From positions 62,001-126,000 of the forward strand of contig NZ_RQVD01000001.1 of the NCBI RefSeq assembly GCF_003992055.1: DNA of 64,000 nucleotides, read 5' to 3'. The translations under genes and the position numbers were made by a program. The first letter of the stretch is position 1. Each line of letters opens with the position of its first letter. The stretch comes from Veillonella sp. CHU740 (GTDB lineage: Bacteria; Bacillota; Negativicutes; Veillonellales; Veillonellaceae). Shown piece after piece: positions 33,993-45,900 of the stretch. The notes under the pieces were generated by a model, which was given only the letters and a program-made list of their open reading frames with translations, was not told the DNA's origin and searched no databases.

Positions 33993-36900
33993 TTATTTTT
34001 TTGCTTCCAGCATGGTTACACGTTCGATAAGCATTTTAATTTGTGCTTTCATTTCCTCATTCTCTGCATCTTTTTTAGCATTCTCCGCATCTTTGCGAGC
34101 ATTTTCTGCTTTCAAAGCTGTAATTTCATCTTGCATTACATACACAGAAGAAATTGGGCCACCTTTGTAACGTTCTGGGATCATGCTGTCTTCGCCGCCG
34201 AATCGGTATGTCATACCTGCATTCACCATGTTTTCACCATTGCCTACGCTGACCCCTACGTTGAATAGAGTATCTTCATTAGCATAGTGTGCCACGCCGA
34301 GTGCCAATGCACTGTTACCTTTATAAGCGCCGTATCCAGCCATAACTTGGGATTTTTTAAGAGGATCATAACTCAATGGATTCATCGCTGCTAGTGCTGC
34401 TGCATGAGCCCCAGTTTGGTTCACCTGACGGCTCACCGCGCTGGCTACTGCCACCACTTGACCAAGGGTCGCCGCATCATCTACTGCTGTACCTGGTCCT
34501 ACATGATGAATCGCATTGCCACCATTATCCAATCCATCTGCCGTTAAGCGTACAGCTGGTTTGTTTAATGCTTTCACTGGAGCAATAGTAACACCCGTAC
34601 CATCCACTGTGGTAGTCGCTACTTGTACCGGCTTACCGTTGATATCCATGTAATGATCGTAGGACGTAGAACCGTCTTTCATTTTCACATCTTTTGCCAA
34701 GCGTACTGTCATGGTCGCTGGCGTTTTGTCTGTGCCCGCTGAAAGTTCTACACCAATGTTGTTATCTGTCATCGGCCCTTTCGCCCCGCCTTTAATCGCC
34801 AAGGTATCTCCTAATGCCACTGTAGTAGATGCTACACCAGTATCAGCTGCAAATACACGGCCTTTTTGTAATGTATCAGATACATCTTTCACTTGACCTT
34901 GCGTAGCTGCCTTACTACGATCTGCATCCGTTACTTTCGTTGGATCCCACTTCGTATTCGTCAAGCCAGATACTGTACCATCTTTAATCATCACAGTGGA
35001 TGTTATCGTACCATTTGGTTGTTTTGTCGTTACCGTTACACCTTCAGGGGTTACCGCCGTATTAGTTTTATTAGCATCACCAGCTTGAATTGTGTTCGTG
35101 TTCACTGCATTGATCTTAGCATTTGGTGCTGTAATAGTACCCGTTGTCCCATCCACAGTGATTTGTTTATCACCTTGACCGAAGGTCACTTTATCGTCTA
35201 GTTTCGCTGTGAAAGTTTTCACTCGTGACGTTGCATCCGTGTCCGGTGTGACAGTAATACCATTGGTACCTACTACATTGACTAAACCGGTTACCACATC
35301 TTTACCAGCATTGGTCAAGTTACTCAAATCTTTTGTAGCAGAGTTACCCTGTAATTCTTGGATAGCTTGGGCATTCTTGCCAATGTTAGTAGCATTGGTT
35401 GTGATATTACCTGCGTTAGTAGCGATATCTCCTGCATTTTTGGCAATATTAGTTGCATTTGTAGCTATATTTTTTGTATTCGTAGCTATATTTTTTGTAT
35501 TCGTAGCTATATTGCCAGCATTAGTTGCAATGTTAGTTGCATTTGTTTTGATATTTCCTGCGTTGGTAGCGATATCTCCTGCATTTTTAGCAATATTAGC
35601 TTTGTTAGTTGCTATGTTTCCTGCGTTAGTAGCGATGTTGCCTGCATTCGTAACAATGTCTGCTTTAGCTTTCGTCATATCCCCTTGTAAAGCAGTGATA
35701 TTTCCTTCCGCTGTGGTTAATCGAGTATCGATACCTGCGATTCTATTGATTTCCGCTTTCGCTGCATCCGTCAAATCTACTGTGTATTCTCGTTCTCCTT
35801 TAGCATTTAGATCGCCACCTGTTACAGATACGCTACTGCCTGTAGCTGCTTTCACAGTCGTATCACGACCATTCACGGTATACGTTGTGACATTATCTTT
35901 CGTTTCTGTACTAATCGTTACATTGTTGCCAGCTGCTACCTTAACCGCTCCTTGCGCTGCATCGGTAATTACTTTTTTACCTGCTGTAGTCAAGTTACTC
36001 AAGTCTTGGTTTGCTGCATTGTCGATAGCGCTACGCGTATCACTGTCTAAACCAATATTTACTACGCCATCAACGTCTGTAGAAATAGCAATACCTTTTT
36101 TAGTCGCCACTCCATCTGTCGTCGCTGTTGGACTAGTTGCAGTAGTTGTGCCTCCTGTTGGATTTGTGCCATCTGCTGCTGGAGCTTTAGGTGCTACTGT
36201 ACCAGTGCCCGCTACGAAGTTGAATCCATCTGCTAATTTAACAGAGTTTGCTGTTGCTTTTTCTGCATTATTCGCACGGTATTTGATGGATGCATCTAAG
36301 TTTTTAGCTACTACATTGCTATCACCGAAGTCTACGGTAGCTGGTTTTGCTGGTGTTGTCACGTCACCTGTCGCAGGATCAGATACAGCTGGTTTTGCTG
36401 GTTTCAACGTAATCGTTGCATCACCATTTTTGATCACTAAATCATCTGTACCATCACCAGCGATTTCCTTGATATTCGCAAGGTTTTCTGCCAATTTTAC
36501 ATCGAATCCATCTCCTGCAGCATTTTTCACCACATCGATGTTATTCTTAGCGCCTTCAGCACGAGCAAAGTTTTCTGCACCTTTCACTTTTAAAGTTTCA
36601 CCCAAATTACGGTGTACTTTATCTGTGTCAGCAGTGTCTTTATTACCATAGAAGTCTAAGCCTTTTGTAGCTAAGGAGTTGTTTGCATTGTTGATACGGC
36701 TATCTAATTTAGAAATCGCATCGCCTACGGTTTTCGCTTCTTCAGTTGTATTGCTACCATCATCTTTAGTGATGTTGTAGGTAGGACCTGTAAAGGATCC
36801 GTCAGCGTTCACTTTAGAATCACCGCCCAGTGCTGTAGCTAGGTCAGATTTTACCGTGTGTAATTGACCACCGTTCACAGCTTCTTTGGAGTTAGCCGCT

Positions 36901-39900
36901 ACTTTGCCATCTGCAATGTTAGATAATGTGGTAGGAGTTTTTGTATCTCCATTGCCATTCACCACACGTGCTTGAGGATTATCCAAAGCTTCTGGTGCTT
37001 TGCCATTGTTTTCATCAGTAGTTTTTACAGTACCATCAGCTTTTACTTCGTCAGCTTTGTAGTACTTGCCATCTTTTGCTTTTACAACACGGTTCCCAGC
37101 CTCATTAGTGTACACCACAGAACCAGCTTCTCCATTACGTAGAGCGTTTACTTTGTCATTTAATGTGGTATTGTTTAAACCATCTGCACCCGTTAAGCCT
37201 TTCGCTCCAGATACGCCATCTTTGCCATCACGGCCATTAGAGGCTGTATCGCCTACTTTAGCTAATTGGTCTTTTACAGCTTGCGATAATTCAACAGTAA
37301 TCATATCACCTTTTGCTGTGGTTACAATGTTTGTATTATCCCCATTGACATGTAATGTACCCTTTGCTAAGGATAAGCCTACTTTTTCTGTATCTTGATC
37401 CTGTGCGTCTTTTGTCACATTACCAGCAAAGTTCAATGTCGCGTTATTCGTTAAAGTTTCACCTAACTTATTGATAGCCTTATCTACATATTGTTTATTC
37501 GTCGCATCGCCATCATTTTTAGCTTCTCCTACATTTGTGATGTTCATGTTACCAGCATTAATACCATCTTTACCGATAGTGACAGTTTTCGTTTCTCCTG
37601 TTGTAGCACCTGCTGCTGGAGCTTGCGTATTCGTAATTGTTACGCCATCAGCACCTAAGGTAATTTTGCTACCTAGTTTGTTATCTGCATCGGCATTTGT
37701 GATAGATGTGATATTTTTCAAATCACTAGCTAGTTTTACATTCAATGTAGTCGCATCGGTAGCATCTTTTTTCACAGTGATGTTATTTTGGCCGTGAATA
37801 TTTAAAGTTTCTCCTAATTTACGAGCCACTTTATCTGCCGTCGCATCATCACCGATGAAGGTCATACCACCATCCACCAAGTTAGTAATTCTTGTACCTA
37901 AATTAGTAATCGCTGTATTCACATCAGCTTTATCTGCTGCATTGTCGATAGCGCTGCGTGTTTCACTGTCTAAACCGATATTTACCACGCCATCAACGTC
38001 TGTGGAAATGACGATACCTTTTTTAGAAGCTACAGAATCTGTAGTCGCGCTTGGACTTGCCGTACCTGCTTCTAGATTTTTTGGCGCTACTGTACCAGTA
38101 CCTGCTACAAAGTTCAAACCTTTTTTCAGTTTTACTGTATTTGCAGCTGTATCTTCAGCATTATTCGCACGGTATGTAATAGAGGCATCTAAGTTTTTAG
38201 CCACTACATTGCTGTCGCTGAAATCTACTGTAGCTGGTTTTTCTGGTGTTGTTACATCGCCTGTTGTAGGATCGTTCACAGCTGGTTTTGCCGGCTTCAA
38301 GGTAATTGTTGCATCACCATTTTTGATCACCAAATCAGTTTTGCCATCCCCAGCGATTTCTTTGATGTTCGCAAGGTTTTCTGCCAATTTCACATCGAAT
38401 CCATCGCCTGCAGTATTTTTCACTACATCAATATTGTTTGTAGCTGTTGCTTCACGTTTGAAGTTTTCTGCGCCTTTCACTTTTAAAGTTTCACCCAAAT
38501 TACGGTGTACTTTATCTGTGTCTGCAGTGTCTTTATTTCCGTAGAAGTCTAAGCCTTTTGTAGATAACGTGGAATTTGCATTGTTGATACGGCTATCTAA
38601 TTTAGAAATCGCATCGCCTACGGTTTTCGCTTCTTCGGTTGTGTTAGTACCGTCATCTTTTGTGATGTTGTACGTTGGACCTGTGAAAGATCCATCAGTA
38701 TTGACTTTGGAATCACCTCCAAGGGCTGCAGCTAGGTCAGATTTCACCGTGTGTAATTGACCACCGTTCACAGCTTCTTTGGAGTTAGCTGCTACTTTGC
38801 CATCTGCAATGTTAGATAAGGTAGTTGCTGTTTTTGTATCTCCATTGCCATTCACCACACGTGCTTGTGGGGTCTCCAAAGCTTCTGGTGCTTTGCCATT
38901 ATTTTCATCAGCAGTTTTTACAGTACCATCAGCTTTTACTTCATCAGCTTTATAGTATTTACCATCTTTTGCTTTTACAACTCGGTCCCCAGCTTCGTTA
39001 GTGTACACCACAGAACCAGCTTCGCCATTACGTAAAGCGTTTACTTTGTCATTTAATGTGGCATTGTTTAAACCATCTGCACCCGTTAAGCCTTTCGATC
39101 CAGATACGCCATCTTTGCCATCACGGCCATTAGAGGCTGTATCCCCAACTTTAGCCAATTGGTCTTTCACAGCTTGCGCCAATTCCACAGTAATCGTGTC
39201 ACCTTTTGCTGTGGTTACAATGTTTGCATTATCCCCATTGACATGTAATGTGCCCTTTGCTAAGGATAAGCCTACTTTTTCTGTATCTTGATTCTGTGCG
39301 TCTTTTGTCACATTACCTGCAAAGTTTAGATTTGCATTATTAGTAACTGTTGTTTGTAGCTTAGTAATCTCATTATCTACATATTCTTTATTCGCTGCAT
39401 CGCCATTCTCTGTTGCTTTCCCTACATTAGTGACTTTCATTCCACCAGCATTGATACCATCTTTGCTAATAGTTACAGTTTTTGTGTCCCCAGCTGCGCC
39501 ATCTGCACCTGCTGCTGTATTAGCAATAGATACACCATCTGCGCCTAAGGTAATTTTGCTACCTGGTTTGCCATCTGCATCGGCATTTGTGATAGATGTG
39601 ATATTTTTCAAATCACTAGCTAGTTTTACATTCAATGTAGTCGCATCGGTACCATCTTTTTTCACAGTAATGTTGTTTTGTCCGTGAATATTTAAAGTTT
39701 CTCCTAATTTACGAGCTACTTTATCTGCCGTCGCATCATCACCAATGAACGTCATACCACCATCTACCAAGTTAGTAATTCTAGTACCTAGATTCGTAAT
39801 CGCTGTATTTTGACCTTGGTTGGCTGCATCCAATTTTTCGATAGCATCTTTCAATGTAGTTGCGTTTTCACTAGTACCGTCTGCTTTGCTAATACTGAAA

Positions 39901-42900
39901 GTTGGTCCTGCCACAGTTCCATTTGCAGCAATTGTTGTGCCACCGATAACCGTAGCCAAACCACCTACAGCTTTTAATTTACCTTTGGTAGCATCGGATA
40001 AATCTAAGGAATACTTACGTACTTTATCTGTACCTAGATCACCACCAGTAATGGCAAGGGCATCTCCTGTAACTGCTACTGTTGTATCAATTGCATTGAC
40101 TTTGTAGATTGTTGTACCTTCTGTAGTTGTTGTATCTGTCGTTACCGTTGTGTTGATACCAGGTGCTACTTGTACAGCTGTTTTCGCTGCATCTTTCGCT
40201 AATTCTTTGAACTTTTCTTTACCAGCATCAGATAAATTGCTTAAGTTTTTATCGGCTGCATTGTCTACTTTACTACGAGTATCTTTATCTAAACCGAATG
40301 TAACTTTACCATTATCCTCTGCTGTAATCGCTAAACCAGATTTAGGACCTTCTGCAGTTGTGGTTGCATCGTTACTTGCTACGTAATTAAATCCATCTGC
40401 TAATTTTACGGATTTTGCATTTCCTGCTGCTTCATCGTTTGCACGATATTTAATAGACGCATCTAAGTTAGAAGCTACTAATTTCGTGTCTCCAAAATCG
40501 ATACTGCCTTTGTTTCCATCTTTAGGCGCTTTTACTGTAACCTTAGTATCACCGTTTTTGATCACTAAGTCATGTGTACCATCCCCAGCAATTTCTTTGA
40601 TATTACCAAGGTTTTCTGCCAATTTCACATCGAATCCATCACCTGCAATATTTTTCACTACATCGATGTTATTCTTAGTGCCTTCAGCACGGGTAAAGTT
40701 TTCTGCGCCTTTCACTTTTAAAGTTTCACCAAGGTTACGGTGTACTTTATCTGTGTCTGCAGTGTCTTTATTACCGTAGAAGTCTAAGCCTTTTGTAGAT
40801 AACGTGGAATTTGCATTGTTGATACGAGTATCTAATTTAGAAATCGCATCACCTACATTTTTAACAGGTTCAGTCCCATTAGTACCATCATCTTTTGTGA
40901 TGTTGTACGTAGGACCTGTAAAGGATCCGTCAGTATTCACTTTGGAATCACCGCCCAATGCTGTAGCTAGGTCAGATTTCACAGTGTGTAATTGACCACC
41001 ATTCACAGCTTCTTTGGAGTTGGCTCCTACTTTGCCATCTGCAATGTTAGATAAGGTAGTTGCTGTTTTTGTATCTCCATTGCCATTCACCACACGTGCT
41101 TGAGGGTTGTCTACTGCTTGCGGTTCTTTGTTATTGTTTTCCGCTGCAGTTTTTACAGTACCGTCAGCTTTTACTTCGTCAGCTTTGTAGTACTTACCAT
41201 CCTTAGCTTTTATAACTCGGTCCCCAGCTTCGTTAGTGTACACCACTGAACCAGCTTCGCCATTACGTAGAGCGTTTACTTTATCGTTTAATGTGGCATT
41301 GTTTAAACCATCTGCACCAGTTAAACCTTGTGCACCAGATGTACCATTTACACCATCACGGCCATTAGAGGCTGTATCGCCAACTTTAGCCAATTGGTCT
41401 TTCACAGCTTGTGCCAATTCAACAGTAATGGTATCACCTTTTGCTGTGGTAACAATGTTTGTATTATCGCCATTAACATGTAATGTGCCAGTAGCTAATG
41501 CTAAGCCTATTTTATCCGCAGCTTTATCTTGTGCGTCTTTTGTTACATTACCAGCAAAGTTTAGATTTGCATTGCCTGTAATTGTGCTATTTAGGTTAGT
41601 TAGTGCATTTTCTACATACTCTTTACTTGCTGCATTATCAAGAGTGGTACGTGTAGCTTTATCTAAACCGAATGTAACCTTGCCATTATCCTCTGCTGTA
41701 ATCGCTAAACCAGATTTTGGGCCTTCTGCAGTTGTGGTTGCATCGTTACTTGCTACGTAATTAAATCCATCTGCTAATTTAACGGATTTCGCATTCGCTA
41801 CTGCTTCATCATTGGCACGGTATTTGATGGATGCATCTAAGTTTTTCGCTACTACAGTGCTATCACCGAAATCCACTGTAGCTGGTTTAGCTGGTGTTGT
41901 TACGTCACCTGTCGCAGGATCAGTTACAGCTGGTTTTGCTGGTTTCAACGTGATCGTTGCATCACCATTTTTGATGACCAAATCAGTTTTACCATCCCCA
42001 GCGATTTCTTTCATGTTTGCTAGGTTTTCTGCTAATTTCACATCAAGAGCTTTATCATTTTTCACAACTTTAATGTTGTTCTCATTGGCTCCTCGTGTGA
42101 AGTTTTCTCCACCTTTGATCGTTAAGGTTTCTCCTAAATCACGGTGCACTTTACCAGTATCCGTTGTGTCGTCACCAGTGAAGTTCAACCCTTTTGTTGT
42201 GGCTGCTGTAGTCGCTGCTGTTGTAGCAGCTGTTCCAGCTTGGGTAATTTTGTTAGACAAATCATTGTAATTATTAGTAACTGTTGTTCCCAAATCTGTT
42301 ACTTTACCTTCTAAGGTAGTTACTTTACCAGCAGTTTCAGAGATTTTTGTATTTTGCCCCGCATTAGTTGCATTTAATTTATCGATAGCATCTTTTAAGG
42401 TAGTTGCATTTTCACTAGTGCCATCTGCTTTTGTAATATTGAAAGTTGGTCCTGTTACTGTACCATTTGCAGCAATCGTTGTACCACCGATAACAGTAGC
42501 CAAACCACTTACAGCAGTTAATTTACCTTTGGTAGCATCGGATAAGTCTAATGTATAAGCACGAACTTTTGAAGTAGCATCTGGAGTGCCACCAGAGATT
42601 GCTAATGCATCTCCATTTACCGCTACCGTTGTGTCATTAGCATTCACTTTGTAAATTGTTGTACCTGCTGTAGTTGTTGTATCCGTAGTTACCGTTGTAT
42701 TGATACCATCTGCTACTTTTACAGCTGTTTTCGCCGCATCTTTCGCTAATTCTTTTACTTTATCTTTGCCAGCATCAGATAAATTGCTTAAGTTTTTATC
42801 GGCAGCATTGTCTACTTTACTACGAGTATCTTTATCTAAGCCGAATGTAACTTTACCATTATCCTCTGCTGTAATCGCTAAACCAGATTTAGGACCTTCT

Positions 42901-45900
42901 GCAGTTGTGGTTGCATCGTTACTTACTACGTAATTAAATCCATCTGCTAATTTAACGGATTTCGCATTCGCTACTGCTTCATCATTGGCACGGTATTTGA
43001 TGGATGCATCTAAGTTAGAAGCTACTAATTTTGTATCTCCAAAATCGATACTACCTGTGTTTCCATCTTTAGGAACTTTTACAGTAACCTTAGTGTCTCC
43101 ATTTTTGATCACTAAGTCATGGGTACCATCACCAGCGATTTCTTTGATGTTCGCAAGGTTTTCTGCTAATTTCACATCAAGAGCTTTATCATTTTTCACA
43201 ACTTTAATGTTGTTCTCATTGGCTCCTCGTGTGAAGTTTTCTCCACCTTTGATCGTTAAGGTTTCTCCTAAATCACGGTGCACTTTACCAGTATCCGTTG
43301 TGTCGTCACCAGTGAAGTTCAACCCTTTTGTTGTGGCGGCTGTTGTAGCTGCTGTTCCAGCTTGGGTAATTTTGTTAGATAGGTCATTGTAATTATTAGT
43401 AACTGTTGTTCCCAAATCTGTTACTTTACCTTCTAAGGTAGTTACTTTACCAGCCGTTTCAGAAATTTTTGAGTTTTGACCCGCATTAGTTGCATTTAAC
43501 TTATCGATAGCATCTTTTAACGTGTTAGCTGTTTCAGTACCACCCTCTGCTTTTGTAATGTTGAAAGTTGGTCCTGTAACTGTACCATTTTCTGCAATTG
43601 TAGTACCACCAATGACAGTTGCCAAGTTGCCTACGGCTGCTAATTTGCCTTTTGTTGCATCAGACAAGCCCAATGTATAAGCACGGATTTTGGTAGTTGC
43701 ATCTGGTGTACCGCCATCAATTGTAAGTTCAGTACCAGATACAGCCACTGTTGTATCGTTTGCATTTACTTTATACGTAGTGACTCCAGCGGTTGTGGTT
43801 GTATCTGTATCCACTGTTGTGTTGATACCATTGGCTACTTTCACAGCTTCTTTCGCAGCTGCTTTTGCTAATTCTGTTACTTTACCTTTACCATCATCAG
43901 ATAAATTGCTTAAGTTTTTATCTACTGCATTGTCTACTTTGCTACGAGTAGCTTTATCTAGACCAAAGGTTACTAATCCATCGGCACCTGTTGTAATAGA
44001 TAAACCAGACTTAGGACCATCAGTTGTTGCGTTTGTGTCTGTAGCTGCTGTGAAATTCAAGCCTTTTTTCAATTTCACTGTATTCGCAGCTGTATCTCCA
44101 ACACCATTTGCACGGTATGTAATGTCCGCTTCTAAATTAGATGCCACAACTTTTGCATCGCCAAAGTTAACGGTACCATTGTCGCCAGTTTTGCCTGGTG
44201 TAATAGTCACTGTATTCGTGCCATTTTTGATAACTAAATTGTCTGAACCATTACCAGCGATTTCTTTCATACCAGATAACTTGTCAGATAATTTAACAAG
44301 CAACCCATTGGCCCCATTAGTACCATCTTTTTCAACACGAATGTTCGTATTCGCTGTGGTAGATGTGTAATTAGCGCCGCCTTTCACCGTTAACGTCGTG
44401 TCTAATGTACGAGCTACGCCAGCATTATCGTCGCCTGTGAAAGTAATTGCTTTGCCTTTGAAAGTATCAAAATCAGACTGGCTAACTTTTCCACCCACAG
44501 CAGTAGTAAGATTAGAAATCTGTGTCGTATGGGTATTCACTGTTGTATTGATACCATCTACTACAGATTTTTGCGCAATGTCCTTAATTACTACACGAGT
44601 GCTTTGGTCTTGGTTATTACCATTTTGTTGAACCAAAGATGCTTTGCCATCAGCACCAACTGTATACTCACCAGTTTTGATATGCATCTCTGCAGTTTTA
44701 TCAATTTTATTATCAAGGGCAGTTTTCACGATGCCAGAAGTTACCAGTTTACCATCTTCACCAGTGGCTCCTACAGAGCTTGCAATATTAGGGGTAATGG
44801 TCACAGCACCGTTACTTAGATTCACCGTCAATGCTGTGCTATTTCCGCTCGTAATAGAAGTCACTACATCCTTAGCTTTAATAGTAACCGTACCATTACT
44901 GTTTTCGATGGCAATGTTATCACCTGCTTTTAAAGTAACAGCTTTTTTCGTCAAACCATTCACAGTTTGCGGTGTAGCCACTGCTGTAGCATTTCCATCT
45001 TGTGTACGCAATGTCCATTCATCAGATTTTTTTGCTACGTCCGTAATTTCAGCTGTTTCACCAGAAACATCTTCTCCTTTACCGTTTACGTAATTTAGAG
45101 TGATTGTACCATTAGCATCTGGTTTATAGGCAACATTTCCCGTTTTTGCTTTGATATGGCGCTCGTTGGATTCTAATGCTTTTAATTGTTTGATATTCGC
45201 CGCATCATAGTCATTCGTACCACTAGCTAAGCCGACAATTCGACGCAGTATAGTTCCTGTATCATTTTTATCATTACGTTTATTACCAATCGCAATGACA
45301 CCATTACCGCTATTACTTACCGGTTCATTTGTCAAATAACCAGTCGTAGCTGTACCATCATCTGATGTGGTAGTAGAACCTTCACCAAGTGCTACGGAAT
45401 GTTCTAACCCTGCACTTGCATTAGTTCCTATCGCTACTGCACTAGTTGCACTAGCTTGAGTGCCTGCACCCATAGCTACCGTATTGGCTGCACTTGCCGT
45501 AGTCTTTTTACCCTGAAAGTCTGCACCAATACTAATGGAACGATTTCCTGATGCTGTAACTTGATAACCAATACCTACTGCAGCCGCTTCTGATACAGTC
45601 GTATTGGAGCCAGCGCCAAAAGCTTGATTACCAGTTGTATTGACTAAGTAACCAATAGCCGTAGAACCACCACCACTGGCTGTGCTGCCATTACCAAACG
45701 CATTATCATTTTCTTTAGTTGCCTTTGACCCATTACCGATAGCAATTGTAGTGACCTCTTCTGCCATCGCTCCAGTACCTAGTGCAATGGCATTATTTTT
45801 CTTAGCTTTTGCACCTTTACCAATCGCTGTTGTAGAGATTGCATTACCCTCTGCAGATGTACCAATAGCAATGGCATCTACATTTCCTGCTAACGCTTCT

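Noticed and set aside
35370-35680. Regular short repeats that could suggest a CRISPR array
   Set aside because: The 21-bp units have no spacers and are in frame within the adhesin stalk as heptads.
35209-36651. A 480-codon plus-strand open frame opposite the giant adhesin, and many similar ones across 28.4-47.9 kb
   Set aside because: They mirror the repeat structure and Ala/Thr/Val codon bias of the adhesin on the other strand, lack RBS, and their low-complexity products have no recognisable domain.
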